Notes: generated from the sequence alone by a model not told the origin. A DNA stretch of 53,696 bases from Betaproteobacteria bacterium (GCA_016234745.1 JACRAR010000083.1:1-53696); one strand, 5' to 3'; positions 27,529-36,454 are shown, numbered from the stretch's first letter. Translations and numbers: made by a program.

Positions 27529-27738
27529 ATGAAGGTTTACTCGGCCGTAATCGAACGATGCCCGCAAACAAAGCTGTTCGTTGGTTTTGTTCCGGGATTT
27601 CCGGGCGCCCATTCCCAGGGTGAGACCTTGGATGAATTGAATCACAACCTTCAGGAAGCCATAGAGATGCTATTGGAGGACGGCGAACCGGTAATGGAAT
27701 CGGAGTTTGTCGGCATTCAGAATGTCGCTATCGCCTGA
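27529..27738 (+). CDS. HicB-type antitoxin
   Basis: 69-aa partial-RNase-H-fold antitoxin: VGFVPGFPGAHSQGETLDELNHN and LQEAIEMLLEDGE match the HicB core. It lacks a C-terminal DNA-binding domain, so it is the short form. AGGAG lies 9 bases before the ATG. It precedes hicA by 3 bases, the reverse of the classic hicAB order but common. Confidence 0.85.
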   Translation: MKVYSAVIERCPQTKLFVGFVPGFPGAHSQGETLDELNHNLQEAIEMLLEDGEPVMESEFVGIQNVAIA

Positions 27739-27741
27739 GAC

Positions 27742-27966
27742 ATGGGGAACACGCCAGTCCTCAAGCCCGAGGAGGTTGTCGCTATTCTGATCAGGCTAGG
27801 CTTTGTCGAGGTGCGTCAAAGAGGGTCTCACAAACAATTTCGGAATAATTCAGGGAGTTGCACCACCGTTCCGTTCCATCCAGGTCGCGATATATCTCCG
27901 ATCCTGCTCCGGCAAATAGCCAAGGATATTGGAATTCCGCTCAACGAATTCCTTGGATACCGTTAG
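27742..27966 (+). CDS. HicA-type mRNA interferase toxin
   Basis: 74-aa double-stranded-RNA-binding-like toxin. KPEEVVAILIRLGF is followed by RQRGSHKQF with the active-site His, then VPFHPGRDISPILLRQIAKDIGI, the full HicA consensus. Translation is coupled to hicB. The pair marks an accessory segment between the acyl-CoA block and the cytochrome block. Confidence 0.88.
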   Translation: MGNTPVLKPEEVVAILIRLGFVEVRQRGSHKQFRNNSGSCTTVPFHPGRDISPILLRQIAKDIGIPLNEFLGYR

Positions 27967-27989
27967 CTGACTGCTCGACTGCGCTTCCT

Positions 27990-28808
27990 CTAGGTTCCAT
28001 CGACAATATCCTGGTAGTCCTCGTCCGAGAGGCCGAAGTGCCTGAGCACGGCGCCCTCGAATTTGTTCCACTCGGTGTCTTCGCCATTGCGGGCACTGAG
28101 GTGATGCACGTGTTCGGCCAGATGGCCGATGGCGATGAAGTCGAGCATGTGGTCGCCATGTTTGGCCAATTCGAACACGTCGGTTTCATGATGCCGCAGG
28201 ACCGCCTGGCAAAGGTCGCCGGGCAGGTTCCAGGAGCGCGTCAGAAAATAGCCGACCGCCGCGTGGCTGGTGCCGACGCGAGCTTCCTCGCAGGCGGTGA
28301 AGGATTCCTCGATGCTGCTGTTGGCGGCGATCAGCGCTTCCTTGTATTGCGGAAAATGGTTGAGCAGCAAGGGAATGCCGCAGTTGTGAAACAGGCCGTA
28401 GCTGTAGGCTTCATCGGCGGCAATGCCGTGCAGTCTCTTGGCGATGCGGGCGCAGAGCAGGGCGACTTTTTCGGCGGAATCCCAAAAGCGCTCGAGCGAC
28501 GCTGTCGACTTGCCTCCGCTCAGGTTGCGCATCACCAGCGCAGTGGCGATGCTGGTCACCTGCTTCAAGCCCAGCAGGTGCAAGGCTTGCGGCACGCTCG
28601 CCAGTTTGCGGTCGAGGCCGAAGGCCGCTGAATTAACGGCCTTGATCATCGCCGCGGAAAGACCGACATCGGCGGCGATCAATTTGGCGATGCGCTGAAA
28701 GTTCGGATCCTCCTTGGTCTTCTCCTCCATCAGCGCCGTGACGACTTCCGGCCGCGGAGGGATCTGCAAAGAGCCGAAGGACAAAGTGCCTGAGTTGCTG
28801 TCTTGCAT
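27990..28808 (-). CDS. HDOD-domain signalling protein
   Basis: 272 aa composed mostly of one HDOD domain (about 15-215): SLQIPPRPEVVTALM, the ADVGLSAAMIKAVNSAAFG helix, SVPQALHLLGLKQV and YSYGLFHNCGIPLLL. The metal-binding HD pair of true HD phosphohydrolases is not intact, as usual for HDOD, so it is probably a scaffold or regulator rather than an enzyme. It has no attached output domain. It is transcribed away from mtrA; the FNR-type box at 28832-28845 lies 23 bases upstream of its start, so binding there could also affect this gene. Confidence 0.8.
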   Translation of the reverse strand: MQDSNSGTLSFGSLQIPPRPEVVTALMEEKTKEDPNFQRIAKLIAADVGLSAAMIKAVNSAAFGLDRKLASVPQALHLLGLKQVTSIATALVMRNLSGGKSTASLERFWDSAEKVALLCARIAKRLHGIAADEAYSYGLFHNCGIPLLLNHFPQYKEALIAANSSIEESFTACEEARVGTSHAAVGYFLTRSWNLPGDLCQAVLRHHETDVFELAKHGDHMLDFIAIGHLAEHVHHLSARNGEDTEWNKFEGAVLRHFGLSDEDYQDIVDGT

Positions 28809-28831
28809 TGGGTTCCTCTCCGGCCTGAAGG

Positions 28832-28873
28832 TTGACCTAAATCAATCCGTCGGCACACCCCCTCATTGAGAAT
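28832..28873 (+). promoter_or_regulatory. Class II FNR/CRP-type promoter of mtrAB
   Basis: TTGACCTAAATCAA (28832-28845), 22 bases, then GAGAAT (28868-28873) as -10. This geometry puts the box centre at -41.5 and the start of transcription near 28880, 86 bases before the mtrA ATG. The same box, spacing and -10, including the CGCG that follows it, recur at 33403 and 36455. Confidence 0.75.
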
Positions 28874-28965
28874 CGCGGGCTATTATATAGGGCGTGTCCG
28901 TTGTCCGGGAAAGACCGTGCCACAACGGGGCTCCAAGCGTAGTGATAACCGCGGGTGAAAATCTT

Positions 28966-29901
28966 ATGAAGCGATTGCGGCAGATCTTGTTGGGCTGGAT
29001 GATGATTGGCGCATGGATGGCAGCGGGTTCGGCATGGTCCGCCGACGACGAGGCCAAGGATCTCGTGCTCAGAGGCGACTCTCGCTGTACCGCCTGCCAC
29101 GAACCCGGTGAATTCCCACAACTGTTCCCGATCGGCAAGACCCGCCACGGCACGATGGCCGATGCGCGCACGCCGAGCTGCACCAATTGCCACGGCGAAA
29201 CGCAGAAGCACAGCGAAGGCCAGGGCACGCCGGACATCACTTATGGTCACCAGACCGAAGCCGGGGTAAAGAATGGCGCCTGTCTCGGTTGCCACAAACG
29301 CGACGCAAAGCGCTCCCACTGGGAGGGCAGCACCCACCAGGCGCGCAATGTCGCCTGCACTTCCTGCCACAAAATCCACTCGGCAACCGACCCTGTGCGC
29401 GACAAGCGAACCCAGGCGGAAGTCTGCTACAAGTGCCACAAGGAGCAGCGCGCCCAGGCCAGCCGTCCCTCGCATCATCCCGTGCCGGAAGGCAAGATGG
29501 GCTGTTCGGATTGCCACAACGTGCATGGTTCAGTCGGACCGAAGCTGATGAAGCGCGACAGCGTGGTCGAGACCTGCTACACCTGCCACATGGAGAAGCG
29601 CGGCCCCTTCGTGCATAGCCACGAACCGGTCAATGACGACTGCACGCACTGCCACAACCCGCATGGCACCACCGCGGAAAGCATGCTCAAGGTGCGTCCG
29701 CCCTTCCTCTGCCACCAGTGCCACACACCGCACGTGCCCGCCCAGGCCTCGCTGTATGGCCAGCTGCCGACGCCCAACAGCATCGGCTGGAATGGCGCTT
29801 CGGTGGTGCAGGGACGCGGTTGCCTGAATTGCCATACCCAGATTCATGGCAGCAACAATCCGAGTGCGACCAATCCCACACCGCAATTCCTGTTCCGTTG
29901 A
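28966..29901 (+). CDS. Periplasmic decaheme cytochrome c (MtrA/DmsE/PioA type)
   Basis: 311 aa with a signal peptide (cleavage near Ala26) and ten CXXCH motifs between residues 41 and 290: CTACH, CTNCH, CLGCH, CTSCH, CYKCH, CSDCH, CYTCH, CTHCH, CHQCH, CLNCH. Length, even heme spacing and absence of other domains match MtrA/DmsE, the heme wire that inserts into the MtrB barrel. It carries electrons from inner-membrane quinol dehydrogenases across the periplasm and outer membrane. Start at 28966 chosen for the signal peptide; the ribosome-binding site is weak. mtrB follows after 18 bases. Expression probably depends on the FNR-type promoter at 28832. Confidence 0.92.
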   Translation: MKRLRQILLGWMMIGAWMAAGSAWSADDEAKDLVLRGDSRCTACHEPGEFPQLFPIGKTRHGTMADARTPSCTNCHGETQKHSEGQGTPDITYGHQTEAGVKNGACLGCHKRDAKRSHWEGSTHQARNVACTSCHKIHSATDPVRDKRTQAEVCYKCHKEQRAQASRPSHHPVPEGKMGCSDCHNVHGSVGPKLMKRDSVVETCYTCHMEKRGPFVHSHEPVNDDCTHCHNPHGTTAESMLKVRPPFLCHQCHTPHVPAQASLYGQLPTPNSIGWNGASVVQGRGCLNCHTQIHGSNNPSATNPTPQFLFR

Positions 29902-29919
29902 GATCGGGGAACTATCGAC

Positions 29920-32145
29920 ATGAGCGACATGAAACCAGCCAACCAAACTTTCGCTTTCAGCCAGACCCTGCTGGCGCTTTCCCTGCTGGCGGCGTTCGCC
30001 CCGGCCCAGGCCGAAGATGATCCCGACCTGCTGCCGCGGCTCAGCAAACCGGAAAGCACCTACAGCATCGGCGTGGCCGGCGTCAGCGGCGACAACAATG
30101 ATCGCTCGATCTTCGGCCAATACAATGGCATGCGCAAGGACGGCGGCTACCTGATCCTTGATCTCGATTTCATCCAGCGCGATGAGAAAACCGGCACCTG
30201 GACCATCCTCCAGGGGCGCAACCTGGGCCTCGACAACCGGGAACTCAACGCCACCTACTGGAAGCAGGGCGACTGGAAAGTTTCCGCGGAGTACAACGAA
30301 CTCACGCGCCGCGATCCGCGCACCATCAACACCAGCCTGCAGAATGCCGGCAGCGTGGCGCCCGTCGTCGCCAGCCTGGCTGCGCCGGGCACCGGAGGCC
30401 AGCTCAATCTCGACCTGCAGCGCAAGGGCGTCACCCTCAGCGCGGAAAAATGGCTCACGCCCAACCTGCAGCTGGAAGCCAGCTTCAAGCACGAAGACAA
30501 GGATGGTGCGCGCATGTTCGGTCGCGGCATTGCCTGCGGTGCCTTTGCCGCCCTGCGCAATGCCTGCGGCGCGGCGACCGGAACCTTGCTGGCCAACACC
30601 AATACGGCGTTCCTGATGCTGCCCGAGCCGGTCAATTCGACCACCAAGCAGTTTGAGGCCAAGCTGAATTTCACCGGCGAAAAATTCCTGCTGAGCGGCG
30701 GCTACTACGGCTCGTTCTACACCAATGCCAACGGTTCCTTGAATCCCGTGGTGAATGGCAGCCTGTGGAATTCGAATGGCTCAATATTCGGCGCGCCGAG
30801 CATGACTCTGCAAGGTTTCCTGCAGCAGCCGATGGCTTTGCCGCCGGACAACCAGGCGCACCAGTTCTATCTCTCGGGCAACTATGCGCTCGCCCCGACC
30901 ACCCGCGCCACCTTCAAGCTCGCCTACACCCATGCCACGCAGGATCGCGACTACGCCGCGACCGGCATGACGGGAGGTCCGGCAGGTCTCAGCAACCTCG
31001 GCGGCGAAGTGAATACCACGCTGGCCCAGTTCGGCCTCACCGCACGTCCGATCGACAAGCTCTCAGTGCTCGCCAACGTGCGCTATGAAAACAAGGACGA
31101 CGAGACGCCGCTGGCCTTGTATAACCTGACCGGTCTCGCGAGCAATCCGGCAAGCTTCTACACCAACACGCGCTTCTCCTCGAAGAAGCTCACGGGCAAG
31201 GCCGAGGCGAGCTACCCGTTGCCGGAAAATTTCCGCGCCACGGTGGGCGTGGATTACCAGAAGATCGAGCGTGATCGCCCGGTCGTGACCACCATCCTCG
31301 ACGGCATGACCGGCCTGCGTGAAGACACGCGCGAAGAGGGCTACCGCATCGAACTGCGCCGTACCATGTCGGAGACTTTCAACGCCGGCATCAGCTATGT
31401 TTCCTCCGAGCGTGACGGCTCGCGGTGGTTGAGCCTGGTGCCGGGCGCGGGTTTCCCCGCAGTGGCCGAGAACACCATCTACAACCGCTATGGTTCCTTC
31501 CCGATGTTCCTGGAAGACCGGAACCGCGACAAGGTCAGGATCACCGCCGACTGGACTCCGATCGAGGCGCTCTCGCTGCAGTTCCTCATCGAGGACGGCA
31601 AGGACACCTACACCGGCCCGACCGAAAAAGGCTTGCGCGACACCAGCATGAAGTCCTGGGGCGTCGATGCCGCCTGGAAGATTTCCGATGCCTGGAAAGT
31701 CACCGGCTACTGGAACCAGGGCAAGCAGATGGTGCATATCGACCACAGCACCGGCTACCTCGCCGAACTGGAGAACCTCAACACCACCCTGGGTCTCGGC
31801 GTGAATGGCAAGCCGCTGGCCATGCTTGAAGTCGGCGCGGATCTGGCCTACCTCAGCGACAACAACCGCTATCAGCAAAACATGAGTAATGGCAGCGCCG
31901 TGGCCGCCGGTGGCTTGCCGGATGTCAGGTACCGCCAGACCACGTTCAAGTTCTTCGGCAAGTACGCCCTGCAGAAAAACACCGATGTGCGCGTCGACCT
32001 CATCCACCAGCGCGCCAAGCTGGATGAATGGACCTGGGGCTACAACGGCATCCCTTTCGCCTATTCCGACAACAGCAGCGTCACCCTGCAGCCGAAGCAG
32101 AACGTGACCTATCTCGGGGCGACGTATATCTATCGGATGAGGTAA
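29920..32145 (+). CDS. MtrB/PioB-family outer-membrane beta barrel
   Basis: 741 aa, a decaheme-associated porin. Signal peptide through PAQA (about residue 31), a short plug-like start, then repeated amphipathic strands alternating with long polar loops, as in the 26-strand MtrB barrel. It would sheathe the MtrA-type cytochrome and dock a surface OmcA/MtrC-type cytochrome. The N-terminal Cys-x-x-Cys of Shewanella MtrB is missing; the only Cys pair lies near residues 205-215 (ACGAFAALRNAC). The last residues are YIYRMR rather than a terminal Phe. GGGGA lies about 9 bases before the ATG. Confidence 0.9.
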   Translation: MSDMKPANQTFAFSQTLLALSLLAAFAPAQAEDDPDLLPRLSKPESTYSIGVAGVSGDNNDRSIFGQYNGMRKDGGYLILDLDFIQRDEKTGTWTILQGRNLGLDNRELNATYWKQGDWKVSAEYNELTRRDPRTINTSLQNAGSVAPVVASLAAPGTGGQLNLDLQRKGVTLSAEKWLTPNLQLEASFKHEDKDGARMFGRGIACGAFAALRNACGAATGTLLANTNTAFLMLPEPVNSTTKQFEAKLNFTGEKFLLSGGYYGSFYTNANGSLNPVVNGSLWNSNGSIFGAPSMTLQGFLQQPMALPPDNQAHQFYLSGNYALAPTTRATFKLAYTHATQDRDYAATGMTGGPAGLSNLGGEVNTTLAQFGLTARPIDKLSVLANVRYENKDDETPLALYNLTGLASNPASFYTNTRFSSKKLTGKAEASYPLPENFRATVGVDYQKIERDRPVVTTILDGMTGLREDTREEGYRIELRRTMSETFNAGISYVSSERDGSRWLSLVPGAGFPAVAENTIYNRYGSFPMFLEDRNRDKVRITADWTPIEALSLQFLIEDGKDTYTGPTEKGLRDTSMKSWGVDAAWKISDAWKVTGYWNQGKQMVHIDHSTGYLAELENLNTTLGLGVNGKPLAMLEVGADLAYLSDNNRYQQNMSNGSAVAAGGLPDVRYRQTTFKFFGKYALQKNTDVRVDLIHQRAKLDEWTWGYNGIPFAYSDNSSVTLQPKQNVTYLGATYIYRMR

Positions 32146-32147
32146 GT

Positions 32148-32375
32148 ATGCGAAGAATTGGCTGCCGCAAAGAACGTCCCGTTACATTTTTCGCGTCTGC
32201 AGAGCTGTTGCGGGAAGGAACTCGCTTCAACGACTCAGTTCATTGCCTTCCAACCGGCAAATGGACTTGCATTCCGAAAGGCGTTTACCGATTCAAAACC
32301 CACGCAGAAGCCAATCGCCACGAACTTGACTGCGTCATAGAGAATGTAGCCCAGGCCGCTCTGAGAAGCTCCTGA
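32148..32375 (+). CDS. Small protein paired with a nucleotidyltransferase
   Basis: 75 aa, start at 32148 supported by GAGG 5 bases upstream. It contains PTGKWTCIPKGVYRFKTHAE; the IPKGVYRFKTHAEAN part recurs, as I recall, in small proteins encoded just before AbiEii/MNT-like nucleotidyltransferases. Its stop codon overlaps the next ATG (TGATG). The function is unknown; partner or antitoxin-like component of a two-gene system is the natural guess. It begins 2 bases after mtrB, so it may be read from the mtrAB promoter. Confidence 0.6.
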   Translation: MRRIGCRKERPVTFFASAELLREGTRFNDSVHCLPTGKWTCIPKGVYRFKTHAEANRHELDCVIENVAQAALRSS

Positions 32376-32863
32376 TGCAAGAGTACAGCCGGCCGGCCAC
32401 GCTGGACGACCTCAAAACTCTGATTGCTTCCTTGAATCTGCAGGGAGCCGATTACCTCCTGATCGGAGGTTACGCCCTCTTTGCCCATGGCTATCACAGG
32501 GCGACGACGGATATCGACGTTCTTGTGCCCGCGACGCGGCAGGCTGGCGAGAAGGTCAGGGAAGCCCTGATGGTGCTGCCCGACCAAGCAGCCAAGGACA
32601 TTGAACCAGCATGGTTTGAGGAAGGCGAAAACATACGCGTAGCGGATGCATTCGTGGTCGACATCATGCTCAACGCATGCGGTGAAACCTACGAGACCTT
32701 GAAACGGTTCGCCGAAACGTTCGATCTGGATGGCCTGCCGATTTGTACCGTCAATCTGGAAGGGCTACTGCGCACCAAGCAGGCTATGCGAGATAAGGAT
32801 GTGGCCGACCGGATCGTCTTGGAACGGGCGCTGAAATCGTTCCAAGACCGGTCCGGGGAATAA
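32375..32863 (+). CDS. Nucleotidyltransferase (AbiEii/MNT-like)
   Basis: 162 aa. The nucleotidyltransferase core is visible as IGGYALFAHGYHRATTDIDVLV: Gly31-Gly32, then Asp46-x-Asp48 as the metal ligands. A third acidic residue is likely in VVDIML. Such proteins form the nucleotide-transferring half of AbiE/MNT-type toxin-antitoxin or phage-defence pairs, or modify small molecules. It overlaps the 75-aa gene by one base. The pair sits inside the electron transfer locus with no obvious link to it, so it is probably a later insertion. Confidence 0.7.
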   Translation: MQEYSRPATLDDLKTLIASLNLQGADYLLIGGYALFAHGYHRATTDIDVLVPATRQAGEKVREALMVLPDQAAKDIEPAWFEEGENIRVADAFVVDIMLNACGETYETLKRFAETFDLDGLPICTVNLEGLLRTKQAMRDKDVADRIVLERALKSFQDRSGE

Positions 32864-32906
32864 AGAGACAGATGGATTAAAACATCGGCCCCGTGGTGTG
32901 TTATGC

Positions 32907-33266
32907 CTACTCCTTCGCGACCACCACCTGATTGACGAAGGAGATCAGCGGAAAATCGCGATTCAGGGTCTTGCTGTGAAAGTTGGTCATCAACATGCCG
33001 TCATCGAAGCGCACCACATCGCCCTTTTTCGCGGTCACCGTGGGGCCGGCAATCCAGAGGGTCTTCTTGTCCTGTGCCACCTCCAGATAGGTATAGGAGG
33101 GCACGTTGATGACGTTGAGCACCTTGCCCTTTTGCGGCAACTGCGGTGCAGGCGCCGCTTGCCCCGGCTTTTTCGCGTCCATGGCCGGGTGACCAGGTGG
33201 AACATCGGCGGCGGTTGCGGCGAAGGAACAGAGGGTCAGAACCAGCAGGACGGTATGGCGTTTCAT
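32907..33266 (-). CDS. NrfJ-like periplasmic protein
   Basis: 119 aa with a signal peptide (MKRHTVLLVLTLCSFAATA) and one beta-rich domain: NVPSYTYLEVAQDKKTLWIAG, KKGDVVRFDDGMLMTNFHSKTLNR. The closing DFPLISFVNQVVV matches NrfJ-type proteins from nitrite/sulfite multiheme reductase loci, whose role is not well defined but is thought to lie in cytochrome c maturation. It contains no heme motif. On the opposite strand to the cytochromes, it lies between the nucleotidyltransferase and the first omcA-type gene and may assist their assembly (inference). Confidence 0.65.
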   Translation of the reverse strand: MKRHTVLLVLTLCSFAATAADVPPGHPAMDAKKPGQAAPAPQLPQKGKVLNVINVPSYTYLEVAQDKKTLWIAGPTVTAKKGDVVRFDDGMLMTNFHSKTLNRDFPLISFVNQVVVAKE

Positions 33267-33402
33267 GGGAGGTCTCTTGGCATCGATTAGGGAACGCGGA
33301 TTATAACCAGTTCGCTGTTGCCGACTCTTGGCATACCCTTACTTTCGACTTGGCTATTTAGTTCCCACTTTTGGGACGAATCCTCCTGAATAGCAACGAG
33401 CA

Positions 33403-33444
33403 TTGACCTAAATCAAGCCTCAGCAAGGTCGCCCGCGTGAGAAT
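33403..33444 (+). promoter_or_regulatory. Class II FNR/CRP-type promoter of surface cytochrome 1
   Basis: TTGACCTAAATCAA (33403-33416), 22 bases, GAGAAT (33439-33444), then CGCG. Predicted transcription start near 33451, leader about 150 bases. The rest of 33267-33601 shows no gene. Confidence 0.75.
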
Positions 33445-33601
33445 CGCGACCAAATATCTGCCGCAGCCAGCAGGCGGCAAGTTTTTCGGGTAAACGGGCA
33501 GATCGGTCATTTTCTCGGTAACAGGAATAGCGCCAAGGGGAAGAGTTTTGAAGTTGCTGTGATTGAGTTTTTTCTTTGTGGGGAATTTAAAGGAGATGGG
33601 C

Positions 33602-36268
33602 ATGCATACGCAAAGTAGCAAATGGAGTAGGTGGTCAATGTTGGCGACCACGCTCGCAGCCGCTGCGTTCTTGTTGCAGGGTTGCGGCGGGTCGGATGGG
33701 GCGGCGGGTCCGGCGGGAGCCGCAGGTGCCACTGGTGCCACTGGTGCGGCAGGCCCTGACGCCAAGGCGACTGTCAAGCTTGCCAATCTGACTCCTGAAC
33801 AGTGGGCGGATCTCGCCCCCATGGCGCATGTGACCAAGGTCACCATCAGCAGTCCGCCGGTGGTTGAATTCAAGGTCATGGATGCCAACGGCAACCCAGT
33901 GCTGGGCCTGGCGGACAACACCTCCAAGAGCGCGACGGCGACGGTCAGGGGTTATACCAACATCACCTTTGGCCTGGCCAAGCTGGTCCCGGGCAGCAAT
34001 GGCAGCCCGAGCAAGTGGGTGAACTATGCGGTGTTTGCCGCGCCGACCGTGGCACAGAAGGCGGGAACGGTGGCAGCGAGCGCGTCCTGCGATTCGACGA
34101 CCGCGCCGACCTGGTGCGCGACGCGTCCGACCGCCGACAACCAGGGCACCTTGGTTGACAATGGCGATGGCAGCTACAAATACACTTTCCTGCGCGACAT
34201 CACCAAGGCCAAGGAGATTGTTGCCTCGCTCAAGGATGCCGCCGACGGTTCCTACAAGAACGTCGATGCGGGCGACCTGACCTATGACCCGAACCTGACC
34301 CACCGGCTGGTGGTCCAGATCTACGGCAATGCGCGCGGCACGGGCAGCAACACGGCCGATGGCGTCACAGTGGTTCCCGGCGTGGCGATGAAGGATCCGG
34401 CGAATGCCGTGTATGACTTCATCCCGGCGACGGGCATGGCCGTAGCAGCGACCGATACCCAGCGCAACATCGTCGATACCGCCAACTGCAACGAATGCCA
34501 CGGCAAGCTGAATGCGCTCGGGTTCCATGGCGGTGGCCGCAACGAAGTTAAATACTGTGTGGTCTGCCACACCGACCAGCGCAAGTACGGCACGAAGGAA
34601 GCGACCACGACGGCGACGGGCTATTCCGGCTCCACCAGCCGCATCAACGGCCTGGCCGTGGGCGACCTCCCGGCCTTCATCCATCGCTTGCACATGGGCG
34701 AAGAACTGACCAAGACCGGATACAACTACGCCAATGTTCTGTTCAACGATGTGGTTTATCCGATCTACATTGGTGGCGGCGGAGTGCGGCTGTGCAGCAA
34801 GTGCCACACCAAGACGGCAACGGCGCCGCAGGGCGACAACTGGAATGCCGTGCCGAGCCGGATGGCATGCGGTGCCTGCCATGACGGCATCGACTTTGCC
34901 ACGGGCACGGGTACCACGGTGGCCGGTGCCACCACTGGTCACCAGGGCGGCGCCAAGGCCGACGACAAGCTCTGCACGACATGCCACACCGCAGATGCCA
35001 TCAAGACCTACCACCTGGCCGAAAACGCCACGACGCACAACCCTACGGTGCCAGTCGGCCTGAAGAATTTCACCTATGAAATCGCTTCCGCCACAGTGAA
35101 TTCAACGACCAATGCCGTATCGGTGAAGTTCCGCATCAAGGCCGATGGCACGGCAGTGACCCTGAAGGCTCCGGCGGCTGCCATGGCCAATTCCCTGGAT
35201 GGCTTCACCGGCGGCCCGAGTTTCCTGCTGGCCTACACCTTGCCGCAGGACGGAGTGACCACCCCGGTCGATTACAACAACCTGGGTCGCACCAACGCCC
35301 AGCCGATCAGCGTCTCTCTGGCCAATTTGCTTGACTCCAACCGGACTGCCACGACGGGTACCTTGTCGGCGCGCGATGCGGACGGGTACTACACCGCCAG
35401 CATCGTCGGATCGAGCGTGGTCTTCCCTGCCGGCGCGAAGATGCGCACCGTGGCTCTGCAGGGATACTTCACCCAGGTTTCGCCGGCCGCCGCACGTCAT
35501 ACCATCTCCGTCGTCAAGTCTGTAACGGGCGATGCAGTGCGGCGCGTTGTGGTCGATCCCGCCAAGTGCGGCAACTGTCATGAATGGTTCGAAGGGCACG
35601 GTGGCAATCGTGTCTATGAAACCCAGGTTTGCGTCACTTGCCATAACCCGGGTATCAACTCCACCGGTCGCGGCATTTCGGACGCCGCACTCGCTGCCTA
35701 CACCTTCTCGGCGGCTGACACTGCCAAACTGGCGCTATGGGGATTCGACAAGACCCTGCCGAACGCCGCATTGAACTTCCCGGTGACGACCAACAACTTC
35801 AAGGACATGATCCACGGCATCCATGCCGGCGCGGACCGCACCACGCCGTTTGTTGATGCGCGCGACCGGACCCCCTCGGCGATCACCCTGCTTGACATGT
35901 CGAAAGCGCATTTCCCGAACATCCTCAGCAATTGCGAGGCTTGCCACAAACCGGGAACCTACAGCAGCGCGCCAGCCAACACCCTGGCATCGACCTATGA
36001 GTACAACAACGGCACCGTGCCAATGACCCCGGCGGCCTACAAGCTGTCCTTCGTCCAGCCGAATGCCACGGACAAGGTCACCACGCCGTTCGCTGCGGCT
36101 TGCGTCAGTTGCCATGACTCGGCGGTCGCACAAGCGCACATCGGTTTGAACGGCGGACAGATCAAGGTCAATCGCAGCGCGCTCAACTTCAGCGGCGAAC
36201 AATGTGCCTTGTGCCATGCCGCCGGCAAGGACTTCGATCCGGTCAAGGTGCATGCAAACCTGAAATAG
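33602..36268 (+). CDS. OmcA/MtrC-family decaheme surface lipoprotein 1
   Basis: 888 aa. Lipobox LLQGC with lipid-anchored Cys28; residues 30-53 are eight Gly-X-Y triplets (GSD GAA GPA GAA...). Ten CXXCH motifs in two pentaheme groups: CNECH, CVVCH, CSKCH, CGACH, CTTCH and CGNCH, CVTCH, CEACH, CVSCH, CALCH, each group preceded by a beta domain, as in MtrC/OmcA. A Cys-X8-Cys pair (CDSTTAPTWC) lies in the first beta domain; in MtrC such a disulfide governs flavin binding. It would receive electrons from the MtrAB conduit and reduce metals or flavins outside the cell. The start at 33602 is 6 bases after AAAGGAG; the nearby ATG at 33596 abuts this site and is rejected. Strong terminator downstream. 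Confidence 0.93.
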   Translation: MHTQSSKWSRWSMLATTLAAAAFLLQGCGGSDGAAGPAGAAGATGATGAAGPDAKATVKLANLTPEQWADLAPMAHVTKVTISSPPVVEFKVMDANGNPVLGLADNTSKSATATVRGYTNITFGLAKLVPGSNGSPSKWVNYAVFAAPTVAQKAGTVAASASCDSTTAPTWCATRPTADNQGTLVDNGDGSYKYTFLRDITKAKEIVASLKDAADGSYKNVDAGDLTYDPNLTHRLVVQIYGNARGTGSNTADGVTVVPGVAMKDPANAVYDFIPATGMAVAATDTQRNIVDTANCNECHGKLNALGFHGGGRNEVKYCVVCHTDQRKYGTKEATTTATGYSGSTSRINGLAVGDLPAFIHRLHMGEELTKTGYNYANVLFNDVVYPIYIGGGGVRLCSKCHTKTATAPQGDNWNAVPSRMACGACHDGIDFATGTGTTVAGATTGHQGGAKADDKLCTTCHTADAIKTYHLAENATTHNPTVPVGLKNFTYEIASATVNSTTNAVSVKFRIKADGTAVTLKAPAAAMANSLDGFTGGPSFLLAYTLPQDGVTTPVDYNNLGRTNAQPISVSLANLLDSNRTATTGTLSARDADGYYTASIVGSSVVFPAGAKMRTVALQGYFTQVSPAAARHTISVVKSVTGDAVRRVVVDPAKCGNCHEWFEGHGGNRVYETQVCVTCHNPGINSTGRGISDAALAAYTFSAADTAKLALWGFDKTLPNAALNFPVTTNNFKDMIHGIHAGADRTTPFVDARDRTPSAITLLDMSKAHFPNILSNCEACHKPGTYSSAPANTLASTYEYNNGTVPMTPAAYKLSFVQPNATDKVTTPFAAACVSCHDSAVAQAHIGLNGGQIKVNRSALNFSGEQCALCHAAGKDFDPVKVHANLK

Positions 36269-36321
36269 CCTATTCCCCGGGTACGGAACAACGTCCCCGG
36301 GCTGCAATACCTGAAACCGTC

Positions 36322-36359
36322 AATAACCCGGATGTGTCAAGCATCCGGGTTATTTTTTT
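36322..36359 (+). terminator. Rho-independent terminator of surface cytochrome 1
   Basis: Perfect 13-bp stem (AATAACCCGGATG 36322-36334, CATCCGGGTTATT 36342-36354), 7-base loop, followed by a T-run to 36359. Confidence 0.92.
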
Positions 36360-36454
36360 GCGGAGAGTTCGGCTGGCAACAATTTACCCCTGTTCTTGTT
36401 GTTGGCAATTAGTTCCATTTTTCCTCGCCAATAACGCTCGAATCATTGTCGGTC

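Noticed and set aside
33690-33765. Tandem nucleotide repeat of GGTGCCACT-like units
   Set aside because: The repetition comes from codons of the Gly-X-Y stretch and is in frame with the cytochrome; it is not an independent repeat element.
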